The position numbers and the translations under genes were made by a program. Below, one piece after another: positions 51,661-60,896 of a stretch of DNA of 64,000 nucleotides. Source of the stretch: Bacteroidia bacterium. GTDB taxonomy: Bacteria; Bacteroidota; Bacteroidia; Bacteroidales; Prolixibacteraceae. How positions within the stretch are numbered: the stretch's first letter is position 1; each line of letters begins with the position of its first letter. The notes below the pieces were generated by a model. That model worked only from the letters and a program-made list of their open reading frames with translations. It searched no databases and was not told the DNA's origin. The stretch is taken from NCBI GenBank assembly GCA_026391655.1, contig JAPLDR010000018.1:1-64000 (forward strand), in the 5' to 3' direction.

Positions 51661-52515
51661 TTAACTATTTACAGGCAGATTTACAGGCACAAAATGTCTG
51701 TTAATTCCGGCCTGACGGGGAGTAAGCCCCAAAGCCAGGGCAATCGCCTGGGTGATATATATGACAGGAATATCGACTTTCATATCCAGATAGGCTTCGA
51801 TAGCCGGCCGGCGCATGTCAAGGTTTGAATGGCACATCGGACAGGCAACAACAATTGCTTTAGCACCGCGGTTAACCGCATCACGCACAATTTTGCCCGA
51901 CAGTTCGCCTACAATTTTCGGCTTCGACACACTGAATCCTGCACCACAACATTCTGTTTTGAATGGCCAATCGATTGGATTGGCTCCCAGTTTCTGCATA
52001 ATCACATCCATCGACATAGGATCTTCAAAACGCTCGCTCTTCATCACTTTTTGCGGACGAACCAATAAACAGCCATAATAACAAGCCACATCAAAATTTA
52101 ATTGTTTCTTTATCAGTGTGTTAAGATGGGAAACTATGTGTTGTTCAATAAACTGCAATACATTTAAAATTTTGATCCGGTTATTCAGCGGCATTTGCAG
52201 CTTTTCTTCTATTTGTATTTTAATCTCTTTGTTTTCGTCGAGTTCATGTTGAGTCATTATCAACCGGTTAAAGCAGGCGGCACAGGGAACCACCAGTTCA
52301 TCCATTTCTTCAAGTTCAGCAAGAGCCAGGTTCCTGGCGGGAAGTGACAATGAAAGCTCTTTATTCAGGTTGTGGGCAGCCGTAGCTCCACAGCAATTCC
52401 AGTCAGTTATTTCACACAACTCAATACCTGCTTCTTTGGCAATGGCAAGCAGCGATTCGTTATATTCACGCGAAGCGCCTGTTAACGAACATCCAGGATA
52501 AAATCCTATCTTCAT
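51661..52515 (-). CDS. hdrB: Heterodisulfide reductase subunit B-like (CCG domain) protein
   Basis: A 284-residue protein with two cysteine-rich CCG motifs. The first, C9, C41-C42, C78, C81 (YPGCS, NCCGAT, PCAACF), fits the spacing CX31CCX35CX2C that binds a noncubane [4Fe-4S] cluster in methanogen HdrB. The second (C149, C189-C190, C225, C228) has CX39CCX34CX2C, also complete. So both catalytic clusters could form. The physiological disulfide is not CoM-S-S-CoB here; thiol-disulfide such as DsrC-type is a candidate. Overlaps hdrC by four bases. Confidence 0.92.
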   Translation of the reverse strand: MKIGFYPGCSLTGASREYNESLLAIAKEAGIELCEITDWNCCGATAAHNLNKELSLSLPARNLALAELEEMDELVVPCAACFNRLIMTQHELDENKEIKIQIEEKLQMPLNNRIKILNVLQFIEQHIVSHLNTLIKKQLNFDVACYYGCLLVRPQKVMKSERFEDPMSMDVIMQKLGANPIDWPFKTECCGAGFSVSKPKIVGELSGKIVRDAVNRGAKAIVVACPMCHSNLDMRRPAIEAYLDMKVDIPVIYITQAIALALGLTPRQAGINRHFVPVNLPVNS

Positions 52516-53063
52516 GATTTCCTTTTTTTGAACTGATCCTTAAATAAGCGGGCAAATCCTTTTTTGTCTTTAATGCGTTCAGGCAGCAGATGAAGTTTAC
52601 CCTTGCTATACATCTCAGGGGCGAGCATAACGTCCTGAAAAAAATTTCCGGAATGAATTTTATAATCGAGAATAAGGCTCATCTCGTGCAATCGTCCATT
52701 CCGTTCCACTGCATTTAGAAATGATTTATGAAACGTTACAATATCAGCAGCCTGGGAATTTACTTTACCTTCCGCATATGACTTTTCGCGCAAATAATCG
52801 AATACCTTCGGGATATCAAGTTCCATCGGGCATCGGGAATAACATGTTTCGCAGGTTAAACACAACCAGATGCTGTTCGATCGCAGTACCTCTTCCTCCG
52901 AAGCAGCATCCCCCGATTGTAACATTCGCATAATAACACTGGGACGGAGATCCATCCTTTCTGCAACGGGACATCCGGCCGTGCATTTACCACATTGATA
53001 GCACTCCGTAATGTTAACTCCGGTTAATTGCCTTATTTTATCAGATAGATCTTCCTGATTCAT
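52512..53063 (-). CDS. hdrC: Heterodisulfide reductase subunit C-like 4Fe-4S protein
   Basis: A 183-residue soluble protein with two [4Fe-4S] sites of HdrC type (CYQCGKCTAGCPVA from about residue 20, CLTCETCYSRCPMELD from about 68), bringing electrons from HdrA to HdrB. It lacks the membrane domain seen in the QmoC-like protein of this window. First of the seven Flx-Hdr genes, starting 20 bases after exbD, which leaves little room for a separate promoter. Confidence 0.92.
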   Translation of the reverse strand: MNQEDLSDKIRQLTGVNITECYQCGKCTAGCPVAERMDLRPSVIMRMLQSGDAASEEEVLRSNSIWLCLTCETCYSRCPMELDIPKVFDYLREKSYAEGKVNSQAADIVTFHKSFLNAVERNGRLHEMSLILDYKIHSGNFFQDVMLAPEMYSKGKLHLLPERIKDKKGFARLFKDQFKKRKS

Positions 53064-53083
53064 TTTTGATTAAAATTAAAACC

Positions 53084-53497
53084 TTATTTCGTTGATTCTT
53101 TTCGCGTTGTTGCCAAAACCATCTTGACCTCAACCTTAGTCCCTATTTGCAAAACATCGACCAATGACTGAACAGCAATCGCATTATCACAACGTACAAT
53201 GGCATGCACTTCGCTGTTTTCCTTCTTTTCCTTCCTCAATACAGGTTCAATTTCCAAAAATTGAACCTGCTTGTTATTAATGTAATATTTCAAATCTTTT
53301 GTGATCGAAATTGCTATTTCTTTCGGTGGCTTGTTCATCGATTGTGTCTGGTTCGCCTGAGGAAGGAGCAGTTTAATGGTTCCCGGGGTTATCATGGTTG
53401 ATGCAATCAGAAAGAACAACATCAGAAAAAACATGATATCACTGAAGGAATTTGAAAATATCTCAAAAACCTGTTTCCTTTCGCTTCTGAGATTCAT
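53084..53497 (-). CDS. exbD: ExbD/TolR-type biopolymer transport protein
   Basis: A 137-residue protein with one N-terminal transmembrane helix (FSDIMFFLMLFFLIASTMIT) holding the proton-binding Asp in the preceding SFSDIMF, then a periplasmic domain. ExbD pairs with ExbB to use the proton gradient for TonB- or Tol-dependent work. Overlaps exbB by four bases. Only 20 bases separate its stop from hdrC. Confidence 0.92.
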   Translation of the reverse strand: MNLRSERKQVFEIFSNSFSDIMFFLMLFFLIASTMITPGTIKLLLPQANQTQSMNKPPKEIAISITKDLKYYINNKQVQFLEIEPVLRKEKKENSEVHAIVRCDNAIAVQSLVDVLQIGTKVEVKMVLATTRKESTK

Positions 53498-54138
53498 TTT
53501 GAGGAATTATTAATCAAATCAATAAACCGGACACATTGAAGTTCCCAACTCTGTACCAGCCGATTGATCTTGTGATTTAAAAAATGGTAGGATACATACG
53601 CAATAATGCCGATGCTAAGACCAACTCCCGAAGTAATTAATTTCTCATATAACCCACCGGAGATTAATGAAATACTGATATTATCGGCAAGTGAGATGCT
53701 GTAAAAGATTTTAATTACCCCTGCAATTGTACCTATAAAGCCCATCATTGGGGCAACACCAGCGATAACACCTAAAAAATACATGTTCCCTTCGTATTTA
53801 TAAACTTCCAGTTTCCCTTCCATTTCCATCAGTTCGTGAATATCACGTAATGGTTTGCCTAAATTTTGTATGCCTTTCGTGAGAATACGAGATTCGGAAC
53901 TGTCAGTTGAAGCGCATAAAGCCAATGCCGTATCAATTTTACCCTCTTTTACAAGATTTTTTAGCATTTCAAAAAAGGCAGAATCTGTCCTCTTTTGGCT
54001 TTTTAAATAAATATACCGATCGAAAAATATATAAACAGAAATAATCGACAGTAAAAACAATGGAACCATCAGCCATCCACCCTTCATCAAAAGATCAAAG
54101 TACGACACTTCAGCCGCAGGTACAAATAGTAGAATCAT
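53494..54138 (-). CDS. exbB: ExbB/TolQ-type proton channel
   Basis: A 214-residue inner-membrane protein with three hydrophobic segments: one near residues 17-35, and two in the MotA/TolQ/ExbB domain (FLGVIAGVAPMMGFIGTIAG and LITSGVGLSIGIIAYVSYHF). Length is a little short of ExbB (about 240). Forms the pentameric channel around ExbD. No TonB gene follows; TonB may be elsewhere. Confidence 0.92.
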   Translation of the reverse strand: MILLFVPAAEVSYFDLLMKGGWLMVPLFLLSIISVYIFFDRYIYLKSQKRTDSAFFEMLKNLVKEGKIDTALALCASTDSSESRILTKGIQNLGKPLRDIHELMEMEGKLEVYKYEGNMYFLGVIAGVAPMMGFIGTIAGVIKIFYSISLADNISISLISGGLYEKLITSGVGLSIGIIAYVSYHFLNHKINRLVQSWELQCVRFIDLINNSSK

Positions 54139-54243
54139 TAAATCAGATTTTAGTGATAATCAAAATATTAACGTAGGTAGTGAATAATGTAAAACGCGTC
54201 ATAAAAATTTAACTTATAGCATTTTATAATCAAAAAATTAAAA

Positions 54244-54378
54244 TTAAAATTTGTAAATGGATTGTGATTTGGATTGGCAGCAAGGAGAACCATCACCGGA
54301 TGAATCCAGCCTCTCTTTTGCGATCCCAATATAATTGGAAATATAGAGTAAAAATACGATTAAAAACAACCGAATCAT
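54244..54378 (-). CDS. Possible 44-residue secreted or membrane mini-protein
   Basis: From ATG 54378: MIRLFLIVFLLYISNYIGIA looks like a signal peptide or membrane helix, followed by a hydrophilic tail with a CC pair (SPCCQSKSQS). It lies in the 547-base gap between groEL and exbB, where no other gene is seen. No homologue recognised; it may be a chance frame. Confidence 0.3.
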   Translation of the reverse strand: MIRLFLIVFLLYISNYIGIAKERLDSSGDGSPCCQSKSQSIYKF

Positions 54379-54612
54379 ATTGACTGCCTTATCTACTGTC
54401 TTTTATATAAGCAAATTACTGATTGTTATCTTTAAATGGAATAAACTCCATGCATAAAAGATGCTGTATTGTTGCCTAAATTTTAACGCGTCAAAGATGG
54501 ACAAATTATTTTAATTTTAAAAAATCGATCTTCATGAAAATCAAAAAAATGAAGACAGATAATCCCTGATGAAACGATGCCTTTTGCATTTCCCAAATTT
54601 TTAAACCAGAAA

Positions 54613-54640
54613 AGAGGCTGAACTCAATGAGCCAGCCTCT
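54613..54640 (-). terminator. Terminator of groEL
   Basis: Stem AGAGGCTG / CAGCCTCT around a 12-base loop, 46 bases after the groEL stop. On the - strand it is followed by TTTTCTGG, a weak U-tract. Confidence 0.6.
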
Positions 54641-54685
54641 TCTTCAATTTCAACCAGTGCGGTCGATATAAATTGGTTTTGTGGA

Positions 54686-56225
<1,540 letters not shown>

Positions 56226-56260
56226 TTAATGTTTTTAATAATTGTCAATAAATTAATCAA

Positions 56261-56539
56261 TTAAGCGATAAAAAGAACATCCGACTGTGAGATCAAAAGA
56301 TAGTCGTTGCCCTCAATTGTAATTTCAGTTCCTGAATACTTTCCGTAGAATACAGTATCACCAACTTTAACTTCCACTGTTTCGTCTTTTTTTGCGATTC
56401 CCACGAGCATAACTTTACCTGCCAGTGGTTTTTCTTTCGCTGAGTCAGGTATGATAATACCACCTGCTGTTTTTGTAACTGCTTGCTGCGGCTCTACTAA
56501 TACTTTGCCGGCAAGGATTTTCCCTTTAAGTTCTGCCAT
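56261..56539 (-). CDS. groES: Co-chaperonin GroES
   Basis: A 92-residue protein of normal length. GroES fold features: GKILAGKVLVEPQQAVTKTA with the mobile loop around TAGGIIIPDSAKEKPLAG, and KVGDTVFYGKYSGTEI. It caps the GroEL ring. It lies 38 bases before groEL on the same strand. The 362-base gap upstream (56540-56901) holds the secG terminator and presumably the groES promoter; no gene was seen. Confidence 0.96.
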   Translation of the reverse strand: MAELKGKILAGKVLVEPQQAVTKTAGGIIIPDSAKEKPLAGKVMLVGIAKKDETVEVKVGDTVFYGKYSGTEITIEGNDYLLISQSDVLFIA

Positions 56540-56781
56540 TTCAAATTTTATTTATAATTAGACAATAGTTTATCGTTGCAGGGCATTCTAAACAGAAAAT
56601 ATGCCAAACCCGTTTAAGACCTGTTTTGTCCTGTTACTACGACATATTTACAATATCAATTTACGCATCAAAACTGAATACCTTCTAACAATTTGTATTA
56701 CAGTCATTTTAAAACCACTTATAACTGACATCCTTCACTGCCAACATGACATTAAATAAAAGGAATGTCAGAAACAAGCAC

Positions 56782-56817
56782 AAAAGCCCGGTTCGTCAGT
56801 TGACGGATCGGGCTTTT
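56782..56817 (-). terminator. Terminator of the secG unit
   Basis: AAAAGCCCGGTTCGTCAG pairs with TGACGGATCGGGCTTTT, an almost perfect stem with A- and T-runs at its outer ends. Lies 85 bases after secG. Confidence 0.85.
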
Positions 56818-56901
56818 GTATATATCAATCTGAATCTAATTCAACATCTCATTAAAACAGACATGTGTCAATAACCTGAGAGCTGATTAATAACTAACAA
56901 T

Positions 56902-57228
56902 TTATTTTGTTGAATCGCGTACTGCCTGCGGGAAATTGGGAACCTGACTCGGATCCTGTACCTGCTGAATCTGATCTTCAATTTTAGATTTATCTTGTTC
57001 ACCCTGACGTGGAAGGAAAGCAGTTGCACTTATAGATAGAACAACAAGCGCTATAGCAAGAAACCATGTCGCTTTCTCCAAAAAATCGGTAGTCCGGCGC
57101 ACACCCATTACCTGGTTTGAGCTTGAAAATGACGATGTAAGACCACCGCCTTTTGAATTCTGAACCAATACCAACAATATCAGCAGAGCACAGACAATAA
57201 AAATTATAACAATAATAAGAGTGTACAT
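56902..57228 (-). CDS. secG: Preprotein translocase subunit SecG
   Basis: 108 residues from ATG 57228 (MYTLIIVIIFIVCALLILLV); the frame extends upstream to 57285 but would overlap the TPR-like gene. Two membrane helices flank the conserved QNSKGGGLTSSFSSSNQVMG loop, as in SecG. It assists SecYE in export. A charged tail (EQDKSKIEDQIQQVQD) follows the second helix, typical of the phylum. Confidence 0.92.
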   Translation of the reverse strand: MYTLIIVIIFIVCALLILLVLVQNSKGGGLTSSFSSSNQVMGVRRTTDFLEKATWFLAIALVVLSISATAFLPRQGEQDKSKIEDQIQQVQDPSQVPNFPQAVRDSTK

Positions 57229-57232
57229 TGAA

Positions 57233-58048
57233 TTATTTATTAAGCAGATTTGTAACTTCTTCAATTTGCCGCGCAAAATAAACACTTTTTTCGGGATATT
57301 TCAAACTTAATTTTTGAAAAGACTGAATTGCTTTCTGAAAAAGCCCCTGTTTTACGTAAATACGTGCTAAAGTTTCGGTGATAAATTCGTCATTTTCATT
57401 AACTCTATCCAGTTGTTTGTTAATTTTTTCGCTAATTCCGGAGTTGTCAGATTGCTTCGCAGAAAAAGCCGGATTATCTTTGATGAAACGGTCGATCAGA
57501 TCGGATTTTTGTTCCGGCTCACTCTCCTTTTCTTTAATGATGGACAGATGACTGATTTCCTTAACCAGTTCTGAAAGTGGTTTATCGGCCTCATCTTCTA
57601 CTCCCTCAAGTGTATATGGATGATCGCTGTGCTCAAAATTCAATAAATCGAAATGCCCTTTTTCAGTATGATTGACCAATGTCAAAAACGCTTCCCCGGG
57701 TTCAACCCTTTGTTCCGGAAAATCATCAGACAACTCAATGGTCGGAAGATCTTCCTGGCTGGATACAAAACTTATTTCCAGTGAATTATCACGCACCTGC
57801 TTTTTTTCAGGTCCTGGATTCAAAAGATGATAAAGGATTGTGCGGTCAGTTGCATATACCGCAGAGGTTTTTAACTGACCTGAAAACCGAAAATTACTTT
57901 CATTCTGCAAATTGCGCACATAAAGAAGGTGAGCACTCTGAAAGTAAGGATACTCATCCAGAATTTCCCGGAGTTCTCCAAGCGTCCGCTCATTGAGCGC
58001 AGACGGATCGTCAAGGTATCGCAGCATTTGATCACGAGTCATCGACAT
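57233..58048 (-). CDS. Cytosolic protein with TPR-like C-terminus
   Basis: A 271-residue protein conserved next to secG in Bacteroidota. N-terminus LRYLDDPSALNERTLGELRE, a variable acidic middle, and a C-terminal helical pair FITETLARIYVKQGLFQKAI and QSFQKLSLKYPEKSVYFARQ that is like a tetratricopeptide repeat. Four bases lie between its stop and the secG start. Function unknown; possibly a scaffold for envelope biogenesis, given lptE and secG neighbours. Confidence 0.75.
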   Translation of the reverse strand: MSMTRDQMLRYLDDPSALNERTLGELREILDEYPYFQSAHLLYVRNLQNESNFRFSGQLKTSAVYATDRTILYHLLNPGPEKKQVRDNSLEISFVSSQEDLPTIELSDDFPEQRVEPGEAFLTLVNHTEKGHFDLLNFEHSDHPYTLEGVEDEADKPLSELVKEISHLSIIKEKESEPEQKSDLIDRFIKDNPAFSAKQSDNSGISEKINKQLDRVNENDEFITETLARIYVKQGLFQKAIQSFQKLSLKYPEKSVYFARQIEEVTNLLNK

Positions 58049-58085
58049 ACTACATCATCTTTTAAATAATACAACGTCAGCAAAG

Positions 58086-58625
58086 TTACCAATTCGCCAC
58101 CGATTTATTGAATATATCATCAACCAATTGTTCCACGATCACAGTGACAGCATCATTTTCGACATCATTCAGCGAACGCGTACTTTCCCAATCATAATAA
58201 GCTGAAAAAGAGGTGTTAAAGTCCTGCTCGTGATCTTTATTGTTCGTAAATACCACCTTCACCGTTACCGTTAATCGGTTCATTGAAGCAAAATCTCTTC
58301 CTTGTTCGCTTTGCTGAATTGACAACGGACGCACTTCATAACCGGTTATCTCGCCACCGAATTCAAGATCGCCCTGTTTATCATCCATCGACAATCCGGT
58401 TTCGTTCACGAATTTATCTTTCATTTTTTCGGTAAATGTCTGGCTCAGCATTGGATTGACAACTCTTGCCCTGTTCGTGAAAAAATCAATAAAGACTGTC
58501 TTCACATCAGAAGAAATTGATGCTCCTGTAAAGCCGTATTTCGGAAATTTACATGCGTTTACAACAAATATCAATGCCAGTATGCCAGCAAAAACCGAAA
58601 GTAATTTAATGGTTTTCTTTATCAT
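58086..58625 (-). CDS. lptE: LPS-assembly lipoprotein LptE-like protein
   Basis: A 179-residue protein with signal peptide and lipobox near VNAC (residue 25), then the LptE family core (KYGFTGASISSDVKTVFIDF, LTVTVKVVFTNNKDHEQDFN, and VEQLVDDIFNKSVANW). LptE plugs LptD in the outer membrane for LPS insertion. It lies directly after the sigma-54 regulator gene (three-base gap). Confidence 0.88.
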   Translation of the reverse strand: MIKKTIKLLSVFAGILALIFVVNACKFPKYGFTGASISSDVKTVFIDFFTNRARVVNPMLSQTFTEKMKDKFVNETGLSMDDKQGDLEFGGEITGYEVRPLSIQQSEQGRDFASMNRLTVTVKVVFTNNKDHEQDFNTSFSAYYDWESTRSLNDVENDAVTVIVEQLVDDIFNKSVANW

Positions 58626-58628
58626 TGA

Positions 58629-59864
58629 TTATCCGATTTTATATTCTTTAATTTTCCGGTAAAGTGTCCGTTCTGAAATTCCGAGTTCACGCGCTGCCAA
58701 TTTGCGTTTCCCATTGTGTTTATCGATTGATTTTCGGATCATCTCTATCTCCTTATCTTCGAGCGAAAGCGACTCCTCAACGAACTCTTCTGTATCCTGA
58801 ATATTGTCAACACCTGAATTTTTATGAATCACCGGCGAAGGATATGGTGGTTGCGAAGGTTGATAGTCGTCGGCCGCTTCCTGATATAATTTTCTGATTA
58901 ATTGGGCACTATCTTCATGAATTTTAGAAGTCTGACCATCCACCATTAACTCATGAACCAATTTTTTCAGGTCGTTCATGTCCTTTTTCATATCGAAAAG
59001 GATTTTATAGAGAATCTCACGCTCGCTTGTGAACGTTTTTTCATCCAGCCCTTTATTATAAAGTGCCGGCAAAATTTCGATATTCTCCGATGGAAGGTAA
59101 TGGATCAGACCAGCTGCAGTAATCTCCCTGGCAGTTTCGATGATTGATATTTGCTCAGTTATATTTTTCAATTGTCTGACATTTCCGGGCCAACGATAAT
59201 TGAGCATAACCTTTTGGGCATCTTCAGTGAGTCTGATCGGAGGCATCTTGTATTTTTCGGCAAAATCGGAAGCAAATTTGCGGAATAGCAACAGCACATC
59301 TCCTGCACGTTCACGAAGCGGAGCAATCTTTATCGGAACAGTATTTAAACGATAATACAAATCTTCGCGAAACTGCCCTTCTCTGATTGCTTTTGTCAGG
59401 TCAAAATTAGTCGCAGCAATCACCCTGACATTGGTTTTCTGAACCTGCGACGAGCCCACCCTGATGAATTCACCCGACTCTAAAACCCGTAATAGTCTGA
59501 CTTGCGTTGAAATGGGAAGTTCGCCGATTTCATCCAGAAAAAGTGTCCCGCCGTCTGTTACTTCAAAATAGCCTTTCCGATCGGTCAATGCTCCGGTGAA
59601 GGATCCTTTTTCGTGTCCAAATAGCTCTGAATCAATCGTACCTTCAGGTATTGCACCACAGTTAATGGCAATATATTTACCATGTTTCCGATGCGAAAAA
59701 TTATGAATAATCTGAGGAAACGACTCCTTTCCTACACCGCTTTCGCCGCTGATCAATACTGACAAATCGGTTGGAGCTACCTGAATGGCAACCTCAATTG
59801 CACGGTTCAATTCGGGTGCATTTCCAATGATTCCAAACCGCTGTTTTATCTCCTGAATATCCAT
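58629..59864 (-). CDS. Sigma-54-dependent transcriptional activator
   Basis: A 411-residue protein without a receiver domain. The AAA+ domain begins at about residue 10: Walker A VLISGESGVGKESF, the sigma-54-contacting GSFTGALTDRKG loop, Walker B GTLFLDEIGELP and arginine-finger region REDLYYRLNTVPIKIAPLRE. A C-terminal Fis-type helix-turn-helix (HNGKRKLAARELGISERTLY) binds enhancers. It activates RpoN promoters; its signal is unknown since no sensory domain is present. It opens the operon lptE-TPR-secG and lies divergent from kdsB. Confidence 0.93.
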   Translation of the reverse strand: MDIQEIKQRFGIIGNAPELNRAIEVAIQVAPTDLSVLISGESGVGKESFPQIIHNFSHRKHGKYIAINCGAIPEGTIDSELFGHEKGSFTGALTDRKGYFEVTDGGTLFLDEIGELPISTQVRLLRVLESGEFIRVGSSQVQKTNVRVIAATNFDLTKAIREGQFREDLYYRLNTVPIKIAPLRERAGDVLLLFRKFASDFAEKYKMPPIRLTEDAQKVMLNYRWPGNVRQLKNITEQISIIETAREITAAGLIHYLPSENIEILPALYNKGLDEKTFTSEREILYKILFDMKKDMNDLKKLVHELMVDGQTSKIHEDSAQLIRKLYQEAADDYQPSQPPYPSPVIHKNSGVDNIQDTEEFVEESLSLEDKEIEMIRKSIDKHNGKRKLAARELGISERTLYRKIKEYKIG

Positions 59865-59890
59865 ATCACCAAATACAAAATTTTGGATTA

Positions 59891-59898
59891 CAAATTTA
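59891..59898 (-). promoter_or_regulatory. -7 element TAAATTTG of the sigma-54 activator operon
   Basis: Exact TAnnTTTG match on the - strand, 27 bases before the start codon. Confidence 0.55.
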
Positions 59899-60008
59899 TA
59901 ATTAATCCGGTAATAATTTTGCCTTATCTTTTCAGGTCAGATTTCGGTTAATTCTTCTGAATCCAGCAAAAATATTTCTGATTAGACTATAATGATTTAT
60001 CAATGCGC

Positions 60009-60016
60009 TATTTTTG
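60009..60016 (+). promoter_or_regulatory. -7 element TATTTTTG of kdsB
   Basis: Exact TAnnTTTG match 17 bases before ATG 60033. It lies inside the longer frame that starts at 60003, so it argues for the start at 60033. Confidence 0.55.
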
Positions 60017-60032
60017 GGGAAAAATACAGCGC

Positions 60033-60797
60033 ATGAACTTTATTGTAATAATACCATCCCGCTACGAATCGACACGTTTTCCGGGAAAACCTTTAGCTGA
60101 TATCTGCGGGAAACCAATGATCCAACGGGTATACGAACAAGCGGCAAAAGCCATCGAAGAGGTTTGGGTGGCTACTGATGATGAACGAATCGTTGAAGCA
60201 GTAAAAGGTTTTGGCGGGAATGTGGTGATGACCTCTTTGGATCACCGAAGCGGGACTGACCGATGTGCTGAAGCGGTGTTAAAAGCCTCGGAAATAACAG
60301 GGAAAACCTACGATGTTGTAATTAACGTTCAGGGAGATGAACCTTTTATGCAACCCGATCAGATTGAGTTGATCATGGAATGTTTTACAACATCACCTGA
60401 TACAGAAATCGCAACATTGATTCAACCCATTCTTAAAAATGAAGATATTTTCCGATCCGATATGGTAAAAGTTGTGCTTGATAATGAATTAAATGCGATT
60501 TATTTTAGTCGCTCACCCATTCCCTATATTGTCAGGACCGACGAATCAAAATGGCTCGAAAACTATCCTTTTTATGGACATGCCGGACTCTATGCTTACC
60601 GAAATGACATTCTGCAAAAACTGTCAAAACTGAAGGAGGGAATCCTCGAAAGAGTTGAATCGCTTGAGCAGTTACGTTGGATTGAGAACGGATTCAAAAT
60701 TAAAACCAATGTCACTGATTCGGATAGTTTTGGCATCGACACTCCGGAAGATCTTGCGCAGACAATAGCAGGAGGAATTGAAAAATACAACTTATAG
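60033..60797 (+). CDS. kdsB: 3-deoxy-manno-octulosonate cytidylyltransferase
   Basis: A 254-residue cytosolic enzyme that makes CMP-Kdo for lipid A core synthesis. The nucleotide-binding start MNFIVIIPSRYESTRFPGKP, ICGKPMIQRVYEQAAKA, VINVQGDEPFMQP, and the C-terminal GIDTPEDLAQTIAGG are all present. Start chosen at 60033 because the conserved IIPSRYESTR begins five residues on and the promoter lies between 60003 and 60033. Confidence 0.96.
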   Translation: MNFIVIIPSRYESTRFPGKPLADICGKPMIQRVYEQAAKAIEEVWVATDDERIVEAVKGFGGNVVMTSLDHRSGTDRCAEAVLKASEITGKTYDVVINVQGDEPFMQPDQIELIMECFTTSPDTEIATLIQPILKNEDIFRSDMVKVVLDNELNAIYFSRSPIPYIVRTDESKWLENYPFYGHAGLYAYRNDILQKLSKLKEGILERVESLEQLRWIENGFKIKTNVTDSDSFGIDTPEDLAQTIAGGIEKYNL

Positions 60798-60896
60798 CTC
60801 CTGATCGCTGATTATTAATTTATTGGCATTTTCAATCATTGTTTCCAAGAGAAAATATGTAAATTAGCGACTTAAAAGATATCAAGACATAGACGA

